This document shows, piece by piece, positions 28,294 to 37,519 of a DNA stretch of 64,000 nucleotides. The notes below the pieces were generated by a model that was not told the origin of the DNA, searched no databases, and saw only the letters and a list, made by a program, of their open reading frames with translations. Made by a program: the position numbers and the translations under genes. This stretch comes from Bradyrhizobium erythrophlei. GTDB taxonomy: Bacteria > Pseudomonadota > Alphaproteobacteria > Rhizobiales > Xanthobacteraceae. The stretch covers positions 1,674,001 to 1,738,000 of the forward strand of contig NZ_LT670818.1 of NCBI RefSeq assembly GCF_900129505.1, read 5' to 3'. The stretch's first letter is position 1; each line of letters begins with the position of its first letter.

Positions 28294-28704
28294 ATGGCTG
28301 ATTTCAAGCTCACTCTCGTGGTCGCCTGCGCGCTGATCGACGCCGACAAGCGCGTGCTGATCGCGCAGCGGCCGGCAGGCAAGGCGCTCGCGGGCCTGTG
28401 GGAATTTCCCGGCGGCAAGATCGAGCCCGGCGAGCGGCCGGAGGCGACGCTGATCCGCGAACTGCACGAGGAAATCGGCATCACCGTGAAGGAAGCCTGC
28501 CTCGCGCCGCTGACTTTTGCGAGCCACGCCTATGACGATTTCCATCTCCTGATGCCACTCTACATCTGCCGGCGCTGGGAGGGTGAAGCGATCGCGCGCG
28601 AGGGGCAGAAACTCGCCTGGGTCCGCGCCAACAAATTGCGCGATTACCCGATGCCGCCGGCCGACATTCCGCTGCTCCCGCATCTGATCGATCTGTTGAT
28701 GTGA
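28294..28704 (+). CDS. mutT: 8-oxo-dGTP diphosphatase (Nudix)
   Basis: 136 residues, normal MutT size. The Nudix box runs from residue 41 to 63 (GKIEPGE ... RELHEEIGI). Sanitises oxidised nucleotides. Starts 18 bases after argJ, so probably in one transcript. It converges with a methyltransferase gene. Confidence 0.92.
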   Translation: MADFKLTLVVACALIDADKRVLIAQRPAGKALAGLWEFPGGKIEPGERPEATLIRELHEEIGITVKEACLAPLTFASHAYDDFHLLMPLYICRRWEGEAIAREGQKLAWVRANKLRDYPMPPADIPLLPHLIDLLM

Positions 28705-28727
28705 GGCTGCGTGCTGACTCTTTGATC

Positions 28728-28747
28728 CGTCATGGCCGGGCATGACG
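28728..28747. repeat. Short hairpin remnant of the GTCATGGCCGGG repeat
   Basis: CGTCATG-GCCGGG-CATGACG, seven-base perfect arms, between convergent mutT and the methyltransferase. It may end transcription in both directions but has no T tract. Confidence 0.5.
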
Positions 28748-28752
28748 AGGGC

Positions 28753-29604
28753 CTAGGTCTTCTTTATCCCCTTCACCGCCTCCGCCAGGCTCGCTTTCGC
28801 CGATCCCGGCTTCAGTGGCTTCTGCTGGCTCTCGTGCGGCGCCCAGCCCGACAGCCAGATCACGTCAAAAGTGGCGCGGATGCGGCCGTCGGAATCGGCA
28901 AAGCGCGCGCCATAGATCTGCGCCATCCGCACCAGCGTGGAACGGCGGGTCGGATTTCGCCGCCGCTCGACCAGAACATTGGTCGCGCCCATGCGCCTGA
29001 GATCGGCCATCAGCGCGAACGCGCTGGCATAGCGCACCACGATGCGGTCGACGTCGGTGACCGGCAGCGCGAATTTCGCACGCTGCAGCAGGCTTCCGAC
29101 ATCGCGCAGATCGACGAACGGCGCGATGCGCGGCGACACCCCGCCTTCGAGTTCGGCTTCGGCCGCGGCGAAGGATTGCCGCAGTTCGGTCAGCGTATCG
29201 CCGCCGATCATGGCGGCCAGCAGGAACCCGTCGGGCTTGAGCGCGCGGCGGATCTGCGCCAGCACGCCCGGCAGGTCGTTGACGAATTGAAAGGCGAGCG
29301 CGGACACGGCGAGGTCGAGCTGTTCCGGCTGCAACGCCAACGGCTCGGTTTCGATGTCCGGCAGATCGATCCGCGCCAGTTGACGGAAGCGCCCGGCCAG
29401 CGCGTTGCGGAGTTGATCGCCGGGGGTGCCGATATCGGCCGCGCTGTTGAATTCCCGCAACACCGCTTGCAGTCGTTCCGCCAAGTCCTCGGCAACCCGA
29501 TCGAGCAGGAACGTCGCCGCTCCGCCACGCCGGGCGCGATCCTGCCGGACCCGCAGTAAAGGGCGGTCGAACAGGATCGGCGCGGCATTCGGGGTGGGGG
29601 CCAT
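28753..29604 (-). CDS. SAM-dependent methyltransferase, BioC/NDUFAF5-like
   Basis: 283 residues. Starts MAPTPNAAPILFDRPLLRVRQDRA, resembling the mitochondrial NDUFAF5/alphaproteobacterial group with an N-terminal FDR segment. The Rossmann methyltransferase region (about 50-150) contains ALAFQFVNDLPGVLAQIRRALKPDGFLL as separate strand and helix elements, but the glycine-rich SAM loop (DIGTPGDQL) is atypical. Methylation or hydroxylation target unknown; a complex I assembly role is possible but only by analogy. Confidence 0.85.
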   Translation of the reverse strand: MAPTPNAAPILFDRPLLRVRQDRARRGGAATFLLDRVAEDLAERLQAVLREFNSAADIGTPGDQLRNALAGRFRQLARIDLPDIETEPLALQPEQLDLAVSALAFQFVNDLPGVLAQIRRALKPDGFLLAAMIGGDTLTELRQSFAAAEAELEGGVSPRIAPFVDLRDVGSLLQRAKFALPVTDVDRIVVRYASAFALMADLRRMGATNVLVERRRNPTRRSTLVRMAQIYGARFADSDGRIRATFDVIWLSGWAPHESQQKPLKPGSAKASLAEAVKGIKKT

Positions 29605-29713
29605 GCCGGTTGGTACGCCGATCTCCCCGGGGCGACAATCCGGCCCCGTTAGAATCCTAATAGACTCTAAAAAGATACTTTTCAGTACCTCAGTTAAAGG
29701 CTAGCTTTTTGGC

Positions 29714-29926
29714 ATGGCCACAGAAAAAGCCGAAACCGACCGCGTTCCGATCACCCTGGCACTCTCGACCATTGGCTATCTCGAAAAGCTGGTGAGACAG
29801 GGCACCCACGGTACCAGCGTTCCCGGCGTTGCAAGGACCCTGATCGAGGAAGGCATCCGCCTCGCCATCAAGGACGGGCTGTTGTCTATCCGCGACAACG
29901 GCCGCGATAACGGCAAGAGCCCGTAG
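29714..29926 (+). CDS. 70-residue ribbon-helix-helix-like protein
   Basis: The layout fits a ribbon-helix-helix DNA-binding fold: a strand (RVPITLALS), a helix (GYLEKLVRQ), a turn with GTSV, and a second helix (PGVARTLIEEGIRLAI). No toxin gene lies next to it, so an antitoxin role is not supported. It precedes a GcrA-family gene by 80 bases. Function unknown. Confidence 0.7.
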   Translation: MATEKAETDRVPITLALSTIGYLEKLVRQGTHGTSVPGVARTLIEEGIRLAIKDGLLSIRDNGRDNGKSP

Positions 29927-30006
29927 CGCGAGCCTTCGGGGACGGTTTGGACGACGGCAAGGCCAGCAGGATTTGAAGTAACGGCTCGTAACTTGGGACC
30001 ATCAAC

Positions 30007-30486
30007 ATGCCCGCCAAGGAACCCACCTGGACTGAGGAACGCCTCGAACTCCTGAAGAGCCGTTTTGCCGAAGGGCTGACTTGCCGCGAAATCGCCGACG
30101 ACATCGGGGTCAGCCGCAACGCCGTCATCGGCAAACTCTCGCGCCTCAATCTGACCCGAGAAAGAGGCGGCGAGGCGCCACGTCCGGCGCGGAAGGATGC
30201 CCCGAAGGGACGCCGCCGCGGCTCGGTGCCGAGGCTGCAATACCGGATACTCCAGGCGGTGTACGCCGAGCCGCTGCACCCGGCCGATGACGAGCCGATC
30301 GCCAACGGACACTGCTGCTCATTGCTAGAGCTGAGCGAGGAGCGATGCCGCTGGCCGATCTCGACCCCCGGCGCCGAGGATTTCTGCTTTTGCGGCAACA
30401 CCCCGGTCGAAGGCCTGCCCTACTGCCCGGGCCACTCCCGGCTCGCCTACCGGCCGGGCTCACGCCAGCGCGTCGCGCGGGGGTGA
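30007..30486 (+). CDS. GcrA family cell cycle regulator
   Basis: 159 residues. The N-terminal helix-turn-helix with TWTEERLELLK and VSRNAVIGKLSRL is the GcrA signature. The C-terminal half has cysteines (CFCG, YCPGH), as in the family's second domain. In Caulobacter GcrA binds sigma70 RNA polymerase and activates promoters bearing methylated GANTC sites. Whether this is the main GcrA or a paralogue cannot be told. Confidence 0.85.
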   Translation: MPAKEPTWTEERLELLKSRFAEGLTCREIADDIGVSRNAVIGKLSRLNLTRERGGEAPRPARKDAPKGRRRGSVPRLQYRILQAVYAEPLHPADDEPIANGHCCSLLELSEERCRWPISTPGAEDFCFCGNTPVEGLPYCPGHSRLAYRPGSRQRVARG

Positions 30487-30558
30487 GCCGAATTCGATGA
30501 CAGGTCCGGCAATGCAGCACGCTTGAGCGCGGCCCAAAGCGGCGCTAGCCTCTCGCCC

Positions 30559-31368
30559 ATGGACGCCGAGGCATCACCGACCCGTTCCGTCTCCGTCCAT
30601 TTGCGCGGCGCGCTTTCCGCCTGCCGCGGCGCCTGGCGGCATGCCGCGCGGATCGCGCTCGACATCGCGCTGCCGACGCTGTGCGTCGCCTGCCGCGAGC
30701 CGGTCGACGGCGAGGGCGTCTGCGCGGAATGCTGGGCGAAACTGTCGTTCATCGCAAAGCCCTACTGCCCGCGCCTCGGCATTCCCTTCGTCTACGATCC
30801 CGGCCCCGAATTATTGTCGATGGAAGCGATCGCCAATCCGCCGGCCTATCAACGCGCCCGCGCCGCGGTCCGCTATGACGACGTCGCCCGCACGCTGGTG
30901 CATGCGCTGAAATACCAGGACCGAACTGATCTCGCCCCCGCGATGGGCCGCTGGATGGCGCGGGCCGGCCGCGAGCTGCTAGACGAGGCCGACGCGCTGG
31001 TTCCGGTGCCGCTGCACTGGCAGCGGGCGTGGGGCCGCCGTTATAACCAGTCCGGTGCATTGGCGCGGGTCATCGCGCGGCAGAGCGGCGTGAAGTTTGC
31101 CTCTGAAGCGCTCCGGCGGGTGCGGCCGACCGAGCAGCAGATCGGCCTGTCCCGATCGCAGCGCGCCAGCAACGTGCAGGGCGCGTTCAAGGTCGCCGAC
31201 AACAGAAGATCCGAGATCCAGGGTCGCCGCGTGGTGCTGGTCGACGATGTGCTGACCACGGGCGCCACGGTCGACGCCTGCGCGCGGGCGCTTTTGCGCG
31301 CCAGAGCAGCGTCAGTCGACGTGCTGGTGTTCGCCCGGGTTGTGGAGAGCCATAAAACCCCCATATAA
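30559..31368 (+). CDS. ComF family phosphoribosyltransferase-like protein
   Basis: 269 residues from ATG at 30559; a TTG 36 bases earlier is possible. Four cysteines in CVACREP...CAECW form a zinc finger-like N-terminus, followed by a PRTase domain with VVLVDDVLTTGAT, the PRPP-binding loop. ComF proteins are linked to DNA uptake and recombination in competent bacteria; in this lineage the role is uncertain. The next gene, grxC, is 33 bases downstream. Confidence 0.9.
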   Translation: MDAEASPTRSVSVHLRGALSACRGAWRHAARIALDIALPTLCVACREPVDGEGVCAECWAKLSFIAKPYCPRLGIPFVYDPGPELLSMEAIANPPAYQRARAAVRYDDVARTLVHALKYQDRTDLAPAMGRWMARAGRELLDEADALVPVPLHWQRAWGRRYNQSGALARVIARQSGVKFASEALRRVRPTEQQIGLSRSQRASNVQGAFKVADNRRSEIQGRRVVLVDDVLTTGATVDACARALLRARAASVDVLVFARVVESHKTPI

Positions 31369-31401
31369 TCGGCAACATTCCATCCCCAAGCCGAGCGCGA
31401 C

Positions 31402-31677
31402 ATGACCGCTGCCATCGAAATCTACACCCGCCCGGGCTGCGGCTATTGCAGCGCCGCCAAGTCGCTGCTGACTCGCAAAAAAGCCGCGTTCACCGAGCAC
31501 GATGTCGCAAACGATCCGACGCTTCGTAAGCAAATGTGGGACCGCGCCGGCGCCGGTGCGACCTTTCCGCAGATTTTCATCGGCGAGTCCCATGTCGGCG
31601 GGTGCGACGAGCTCTATGCACTGGACCGCGAGGGAAAGCTGGATTCGATGCTGGCGGGCAAAAAGGCCACCTCATGA
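31402..31677 (+). CDS. grxC: Glutaredoxin 3
   Basis: 91 residues, dithiol glutaredoxin with CGYC at Cys13 and Cys16 and GGCDELYAL near the C-terminus (glutathione site). Reduces disulfides with glutathione in the cytoplasm. Its stop overlaps the next gene by ATGA, giving a coupled set grxC / Nit hydrolase / DUF1178. Confidence 0.95.
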   Translation: MTAAIEIYTRPGCGYCSAAKSLLTRKKAAFTEHDVANDPTLRKQMWDRAGAGATFPQIFIGESHVGGCDELYALDREGKLDSMLAGKKATS

Positions 31678-32552
31678 GCGCTGACAACTCCTTCACGGCC
31701 GCCATGGTGCAGATGCGCACCGGTCTGTTGCCCGAGACGAGCCTCGAGCAGGGCATCAAGCTGGTTCGGCAGGCCGCCTCCGAGGGTGCCGACTATGTGC
31801 TCACCCCCGAGGTGAGCAACATGATGCAGGAGAACCGCAAGGCGCTGTTCGAACATCTCGCCAGCGAAGAAGACGATCCCTCGCTGAAGGCCTATCGCGC
31901 GCTCGCCGCGGAATTGAAGATCCATCTCCATATCGGTTCGCTGGCGCTGCGCGCCTCGCCGGAGCGGGCCGTCAACCGCTCGTTCCTGATCGGGCCGGAC
32001 GGCCTCGTAATCGCAAGCTACGACAAGATCCATATGTTCGACATCGACCTGCCGGACGGCGAGAGCTATCGCGAATCCGCCAATTACCAGCCGGGCGAGA
32101 CTGCCGTGATCTCCGATTTGCCGTGGGGCCGCATCGGGCTGACGATCTGCTATGATTTGCGCTTCCCGGCGCTGTATCGCGCGCTCGCCGAAAGCGGCGC
32201 GTCGTTCCTCACTGTGCCCGCCGCCTTCACCAAAAAGACCGGCGAAGCGCATTGGCATACGCTGTTGCGCGCACGAGCCATCGAGAATGGCTGCTTCGTT
32301 TTCGCCGCCGCCCAGGGCGGCAGGCACGAGAACAAGCGCGAGACCTATGGTCATTCGCTGATCATCGCGCCCTGGGGCGAAGTGCTGGCCGAGGGCGGCA
32401 CCGAGCCCGGCGTGTTCATGGCCAGGATCGATCCCGCGCGGGTCGACGCGGCGCGGAAAAGCGTGCCGTCGTTGCAGCACGGTCGACGCTTCAGCGTCGC
32501 CGACCCCAAGGCCGGCCCCGAGCATCTGCACCTGGTGCGGGGATCGGCATGA
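31674..32552 (+). CDS. Carbon-nitrogen hydrolase family protein (Nit type)
   Basis: 292 residues from ATG at 31674, which overlaps the grxC stop. The nitrilase-superfamily Glu-Lys-Cys triad is visible: LTPEVSN, YDKIHMFD and ICYDLRFP. It resembles Nit1/YafV-type omega-amidases, some of which repair deaminated glutathione; its coupling to glutaredoxin fits that, but this is inference. It overlaps the next gene by four bases. Confidence 0.9.
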   Translation: MSADNSFTAAMVQMRTGLLPETSLEQGIKLVRQAASEGADYVLTPEVSNMMQENRKALFEHLASEEDDPSLKAYRALAAELKIHLHIGSLALRASPERAVNRSFLIGPDGLVIASYDKIHMFDIDLPDGESYRESANYQPGETAVISDLPWGRIGLTICYDLRFPALYRALAESGASFLTVPAAFTKKTGEAHWHTLLRARAIENGCFVFAAAQGGRHENKRETYGHSLIIAPWGEVLAEGGTEPGVFMARIDPARVDAARKSVPSLQHGRRFSVADPKAGPEHLHLVRGSA

Positions 32553-33031
32553 TCCACTACAACCTGCGCTGCGAAAAGGGCCATGCGTTCGAAAGCTGGT
32601 TCCAAAGCTCGGCCGCCTACGAAACCCAGGAAAAGCGCAAGCTGGTGAACTGTCCCGTTTGTGGTTCGGCCAAGGTCGAGCGCGCCATCATGGCCCCGCA
32701 GATCGTCAGCAAGAAGGGTCGCCAGAGCGCGGAAGCCGCGCCTGCTCCAGCCACGACGAGCACGGAGGTCACAGCGCCGGCGGCGTCGACGCCGCTGTTG
32801 ATGGCGCAAGAGCGCGAGCTGCGCGCCAAGCTCAAGGAATTGCGCGAGCATATCGTGAAGAACGCCGACAATGTCGGCGAGCGCTTTCCCAATGAAGCGC
32901 GCAAGATGCATTACGGCGATATTGAGCACCGTCCGATCTACGGCGAGGCTTCGCCGGAGGAAGCGCGCGCGTTGATCGATGAAGGCGTCGAGGTGACGCC
33001 GCTACCGGTGCTGCCGGACGACCGCAACTGA
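32549..33031 (+). CDS. DUF1178 family protein
   Basis: 160 residues from ATG at 32549. N-terminus MIHYNLRCEKGHAFESWF with CPVCG downstream gives two Cys pairs that may bind zinc. The middle is Ala/Pro-rich, and the C-terminal part (NADNVGERFPNEAR) is conserved in the family. Function unknown. Coupled by ATGA to the Nit hydrolase. Confidence 0.88.
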   Translation: MIHYNLRCEKGHAFESWFQSSAAYETQEKRKLVNCPVCGSAKVERAIMAPQIVSKKGRQSAEAAPAPATTSTEVTAPAASTPLLMAQERELRAKLKELREHIVKNADNVGERFPNEARKMHYGDIEHRPIYGEASPEEARALIDEGVEVTPLPVLPDDRN

Positions 33032-33044
33032 GGCGCAACGTCCC

Positions 33045-33485
33045 ATGAGCCCGGAAACGCTGTCGTCCTGGCAATTCTGGGCCGTCCTCTCCGCCGTGTT
33101 CGCGGCCCTGACCGCGATCTTCGCCAAGATCGGCGTCGAGGACATCAACTCTGATCTCGCGACCCTGATTCGCACCGTCATCGTGCTGATCACCCTCGCG
33201 CTGATCCTGTTTGCGACCGGCAAGCTCAGCCACCCCGGACCGGTCTCGGCAAAGACCCTGATCTTCCTGCTGCTGTCGGGCCTCGGCACCGGCGCGTCGT
33301 GGCTGTGTTATTTCCGCGCCCTGAAACTCGGGCCGGCGACTTTGGTGGCGCCGATCGACAAATTGAGCGTGGTGCTGGTGGCGCTGTTCGGCGTGGTGTT
33401 TCTGGGCGAGCGGCCCTCGCTCAACGGCTGGCTCGGCATCGTGCTGATCGCCGCTGGCGCGGTGCTGATCGCGTTCAAGCGTTAA
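33045..33485 (+). CDS. EamA family transporter, single-domain
   Basis: 146 residues, one EamA unit with about five membrane helices, half the usual DMT length. Such single-domain forms work as dimers. Its stop overlaps the stop of the converging DMT gene: TAA at 33483-33485 on plus and 33482-33484 on minus. Substrate unknown. Confidence 0.88.
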   Translation: MSPETLSSWQFWAVLSAVFAALTAIFAKIGVEDINSDLATLIRTVIVLITLALILFATGKLSHPGPVSAKTLIFLLLSGLGTGASWLCYFRALKLGPATLVAPIDKLSVVLVALFGVVFLGERPSLNGWLGIVLIAAGAVLIAFKR

Positions 33486-34381
33486 ACCGCTACCAATAAC
33501 GCGACGCCCACGACGATCAGCGCAATCCCGGAGAGCTCCCGCGCCGACAGCGGTTGCTTGAACGAGTAATACGCCACGCCTTGCGCGAACAGCACTTCCA
33601 CCAGCGCCAGCGTACGCACGTTCGCGGCCGCGGTCAGCGCGAACGCCAGGAACCAGAACTGCGAGGCGAACGCGCCCATGAAACCTGCGAGGACAGAGGG
33701 CTTCCAAAGCCCCAGGATCTTCACGAGCACGCTGGGCGCGCGCGCCAATAGATAGATCGTCAGCACCAGGGTCTGCACGAACAGTCCGAACACCAGCGTG
33801 TAGGACGCCGCGGTGACGAACGACACGCCGGGCACCACGATGACCGCACCGCGAAAGCCGACCGCCGACAGCGCAAACGCCGCGGCGGCACCGAGGCCGA
33901 GCAGAGTCGGTTTCAAGTCGGTAAAGCCCTTCTCGGCGCCCGGACGCAGCGCGGCAAGGACCACGCCGGCGGTCGCAATCAGGATTGCAACCACCTTCAG
34001 CACCGTCAGGTGATCGCCGAGGAAAACAAAACCGAAAATCGCGGTCTGGATCGCCTCGGTCTTGAGGTACGCCGTGGTGACCACGAAGGAACGGTCGTTC
34101 ATGGCGAGCAGCATCATGCCGGTTCCGACGATCTGGCAGAGCGCCCCGAGCATGAGCCATGGCCAGAATGCCGCCGTCGGCCACGGCACATGGTCTCCAG
34201 TCGCCGCGATCACCACGGCAAAGAACACAATCGAGAACGGAAAGCCGAACAGGAAGCGAATATTGGTGGCGCCCCAGGTGCCGAGCGGCCCCGTCAACTG
34301 CCGCTGCATCGCATTGCGCGCGACCTGCCCGAGCGCAGCAATGATGGTGAAGGGAACCCAGAGCGTGGCGATGCCGAGCAT
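33482..34381 (-). CDS. DMT family transporter (two EamA domains)
   Basis: 299 residues from ATG at 34381 (MLGIATLWVP), about ten membrane helices. A 27-codon extension upstream reads as polar sequence and was left out. Likely exports a metabolite; substrate unknown. It is tail-to-tail with a single-domain EamA gene. Confidence 0.88.
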   Translation of the reverse strand: MLGIATLWVPFTIIAALGQVARNAMQRQLTGPLGTWGATNIRFLFGFPFSIVFFAVVIAATGDHVPWPTAAFWPWLMLGALCQIVGTGMMLLAMNDRSFVVTTAYLKTEAIQTAIFGFVFLGDHLTVLKVVAILIATAGVVLAALRPGAEKGFTDLKPTLLGLGAAAAFALSAVGFRGAVIVVPGVSFVTAASYTLVFGLFVQTLVLTIYLLARAPSVLVKILGLWKPSVLAGFMGAFASQFWFLAFALTAAANVRTLALVEVLFAQGVAYYSFKQPLSARELSGIALIVVGVALLVAV

Positions 34382-34513
34382 GAGCGGGGGATTTGGCTGA
34401 TGGGCGGGAAGTGCAGCTACGGTGCCGGGCGCGGCGCGCGCGGTCAACCGGAGGCGCGTCATGACAGGATTGCGGCCAACTCCGTCTCTCCGCCAGCGGG
34501 ACGAAGTGAAAAA

Positions 34514-35272
34514 CTACGCCCCCTCGGCCACCACCATGTAGTTCACGTCCATGTCGGAGGACAGGCTCCAGCGGTCGGCGAAGGGGCTATAGACCACGCC
34601 GGTCTGCTCGGTGATGGTGAGCTTGTTTGGCCCGAGATAATGCGCGAGTTCGTCGGGGGTGACGAACTTGTCCCACTGGTGGGTGCCGCGCGGCAGCCAG
34701 CGCAGCACATATTCGGCGCCGACGATGGCGAGCGCAAAGCTCTTCCAGTTGCGGTTCAGGGTCGAGATCACCATCATGCCGCCGGGCTTGAGCATCGCCG
34801 TACAGCGGTTGAGGAACAAGCCGACGTCGCTGACATGCTCGACCACTTCCATCGCCAGCACGATGTCGAAGCGCTCGCGCACGTCCATCTGTTCCACGGT
34901 GGTGCAGCGATAGTCGATCGACAAATGCCCCTTGTCGGCGTGCAGCTTTGCCGCCGCGATGTTGGTGGCGGACGGATCGACGCCGATCACCTGCGCGCCG
35001 AGCCGGGTGAACGGCTCGCACAACAGCCCGGCGCCGCAGCCGATATCGAGGATGCGCAAGGACGACAGGCAGTTCAGGCTTTTGACGTTACGCTCGAACT
35101 TCCGGCAGGCGGCGTCGCGAATATAGGTCAGCCGCAGCGGATTGATCTTGTGCAGCGGGGCCATCTTGCCCTTGGGGTCCCACCATTCCTCCGACAGCCT
35201 CGAGAATTTCGCGATCTCCGCCGGATCGACCGTGCTTCCGGATACGCCTGACAAATTTGACTGCATCGCCAT
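34514..35272 (-). CDS. ubiG: Ubiquinone biosynthesis O-methyltransferase UbiG
   Basis: 252 residues. SAM-binding motif LDIGCGAGLL and typical UbiG segments (FSRLSEEWWDPKGKMAPLHKINPLR split in two here, and ATNIAAAKLHA). Catalyses both O-methylations of ubiquinone head-group precursors. It is 16 bases downstream of the PH-domain gene on the same strand. Confidence 0.95.
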   Translation of the reverse strand: MAMQSNLSGVSGSTVDPAEIAKFSRLSEEWWDPKGKMAPLHKINPLRLTYIRDAACRKFERNVKSLNCLSSLRILDIGCGAGLLCEPFTRLGAQVIGVDPSATNIAAAKLHADKGHLSIDYRCTTVEQMDVRERFDIVLAMEVVEHVSDVGLFLNRCTAMLKPGGMMVISTLNRNWKSFALAIVGAEYVLRWLPRGTHQWDKFVTPDELAHYLGPNKLTITEQTGVVYSPFADRWSLSSDMDVNYMVVAEGA

Positions 35273-35288
35273 GGACTACTCGATGCCC

Positions 35289-35756
35289 CTATCGCGCGGT
35301 GATGTGATTGCGGAAGTCGAGCGGTGCGGCGATGGTCTGGATGGTCTCGGCACCCTCGCCGACGCCCCGCACCGTGACATTGCCGTAGTTCAAAAGCCGG
35401 CCCAGAATGCTCTGATTGACATCGACGCTCTCGACCTTGTCGAGACTCATTTCGAAGGTCCGGCGCTTGATGAAGCCGGCCTTGTGGACGACGCGCAGAT
35501 TGGTGACGTCGGTCTCCGTGGTCCAGCGATGGAACCAGGCCGTCACGGTCCAGTACAGCGCGGCAATCGCCACGACCGCCGCCGCCGCCAGGCACAACAG
35601 GATGATGCTCTCGGTGATGGTCGCGCGCGACAGGATCAGCAGGACCAGCGCCACGATCCAGGCCGCGATCGCCGGCAAATAGAATATCCAGTGCGCGTTG
35701 GTCGAATACAGCACCTTTTCGCCGGGCTGCAGGATTTCATCGATATAACGCCCCAT
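35289..35756 (-). CDS. Bacterial PH domain membrane protein
   Basis: 155 residues: PGEKVLY start typical of bPH2/YdbS proteins, two hydrophobic segments (about 24-70), then a beta-rich PH-like domain with VTNLRVVHKAGF and SVDVNQSILGRLLNYGNVTV. Probably a membrane-associated stress or envelope protein. Divergent from lysC; a GC hairpin at 35,803-35,832 lies between them. Confidence 0.85.
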   Translation of the reverse strand: MGRYIDEILQPGEKVLYSTNAHWIFYLPAIAAWIVALVLLILSRATITESIILLCLAAAAVVAIAALYWTVTAWFHRWTTETDVTNLRVVHKAGFIKRRTFEMSLDKVESVDVNQSILGRLLNYGNVTVRGVGEGAETIQTIAAPLDFRNHITAR

Positions 35757-35946
35757 ACGCTGGCCTCAATTACCCTGCCGCCAATTACCTGCAAAAACCT
35801 GATCCGGCGCCGTTTTGCGGGCAAGCGCCGGAACCCGGTTGCTTGCCCCGAACGACGCCGCTATGTATACGCGCCTTTTGGCCGGCGCGCTTTAGTTTTG
35901 CGGGTTGGCCACAACTCTTAACCATCAAGGGAATGCACCAGTCGTC

Positions 35947-37203
35947 ATGGGCCGCCTCGTGATGAAATTCGGCGGCACATCCGTCGCCAATATCGACCGT
36001 ATCCGCAACGTCGCGCGTCATGTGAAGCGCGAGGTCGATGCCGGCCACGACGTCGCCGTCGTGGTCTCCGCGATGGCCGGCAAGACCAACGAACTCGTGG
36101 AATGGTGCCGCGAGGCGTCCCCCCTGCATGACGCGCGCGAATATGACGCCGTGGTGGCCTCCGGCGAACAGATCACTTCCGGCCTGCTCGCGATCGCGCT
36201 GCAGGCGATCGGCATCCAGGCGCGTTCCTGGCAGGGCTGGCAAATTCCGATCCGGACCAGCGATGCCCATGCCTCGGCGCGGATTCTCGAAATCGACGGC
36301 ACCGAGCTGATCAGCCGCTTCAAGGAGCGCAAGGAAGTCGCCGTGATCGCCGGCTTCCAGGGCATCAACCCGCAGACCGGGCGAATCACCACGCTGGGGC
36401 GCGGCGGTTCCGATACTTCGGCGGTGGCGATTGCGGCAGCCGTTCACGCCGATCGCTGCGACATCTATACCGACGTCGACGGCGTCTACACCACCGACCC
36501 GCGCGTGGTGCCGAAGGCGCGGCGGCTCGACAAGATCGCCTTCGAGGACATGCTGGAACTGGCCTCGCAGGGCGCCAAGGTGCTGCAGGTCCGTTCGGTG
36601 GAACTCGGCATGGTTCACAACATGCCGATTTTTGTCCGCTCCAGTTTCGACAAGCCTGAAGATATCGACCCGCATGCCAATCAACCGCCGGGCACGCTGA
36701 TCTGCAGCGAGGAGGAAATCATGGAAACCCACGTCGTCACCGGCATCGCCTTTTCCAAGGACGAAGCCCAGATTTCAGTCCGCCAGATCCAGGACAAGCC
36801 GGGCGTCGCCGCCTCGATCTTCGGGCCGCTCGCGGAAGCCAATATCAATGTCGACATGATCGTCCAGAACGTTTCCGAAGACGGCGCCACCACCGACCTC
36901 ACCTTCACGGTGCCGGCCTCGGATTATACCCGCGCCCGCGACACCATCACCTCGGCCAAGGGCAGGATCGGCTACCAGCGGCTGGATAGCGCCACCGACG
37001 TCGCCAAGGTCTCGGTAATCGGCAGCGGCATGCGCAGCCACGCCGGCGTCGCCGCCAAGGCATTCGCCGCCTTGGCCACGCGCAATATCAACATCCGCGC
37101 CATCACGACCTCCGAAATCAAGTTTTCGGTGCTGATCGACGCCGCCTATACCGAACTCGCCGTGCGTACCCTCCACACGCTCTACGGGCTCGATCAGGTG
37201 TGA
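35947..37203 (+). CDS. lysC: Aspartate kinase
   Basis: 418 residues from ATG at 35947. KFGGTSVAN at 7-15, the catalytic region GRGGSDTSAVA, and two C-terminal ACT domains (about 265-418; ISVRQIQDKPGVA, VSVIGSGMRS). First step of the aspartate family pathway, with feedback control through the ACT domains. A TTG start at 35905 would add 14 residues but lacks conservation. Confidence 0.96.
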   Translation: MGRLVMKFGGTSVANIDRIRNVARHVKREVDAGHDVAVVVSAMAGKTNELVEWCREASPLHDAREYDAVVASGEQITSGLLAIALQAIGIQARSWQGWQIPIRTSDAHASARILEIDGTELISRFKERKEVAVIAGFQGINPQTGRITTLGRGGSDTSAVAIAAAVHADRCDIYTDVDGVYTTDPRVVPKARRLDKIAFEDMLELASQGAKVLQVRSVELGMVHNMPIFVRSSFDKPEDIDPHANQPPGTLICSEEEIMETHVVTGIAFSKDEAQISVRQIQDKPGVAASIFGPLAEANINVDMIVQNVSEDGATTDLTFTVPASDYTRARDTITSAKGRIGYQRLDSATDVAKVSVIGSGMRSHAGVAAKAFAALATRNINIRAITTSEIKFSVLIDAAYTELAVRTLHTLYGLDQV

Positions 37204-37519
37204 TCGAGAGGCCCGCAGCACGACAGGCATTCGCGACAATCAAGTTTTAGAAAGATTTTCCCTTAGCGGTCGCAGCATTTGCTTGTCAGAGGCGTGATCG
37301 ACCCTGGCAGGGGTTTTGCTTGGCAAAACAAGCCTCAATTCGCTATACGGCCTGATGGGTGGGCTGCCGCAAACTGTGCCACAGTTTCGGTTATCCTGAT
37401 TCGGCCGACATTTTCGGACTTGCGACGGCGCCGAATGAATAAAATTGTTGTTTTTCGTGGGTTTAATGCCAGCTGTCGGCCACCCGGCGGGCTGGCCAAA
37501 CGGAGGAGGATGTCAGCAC
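37204..37519. other. Intergenic region lysC / ptsP
   Basis: 316 bases. It contains GTTTTGC-TTG-GCAAAAC, a perfect seven-base hairpin at 37313-37329 that could end the lysC transcript. GGAGGAGGATG just before the ptsP start provides a strong ribosome site. No gene is seen. Confidence 0.5.

Noticed and set aside
29714..29926. Toxin-antitoxin module
   Set aside because: Only an antitoxin-like fold is present; neither neighbour looks like a toxin.
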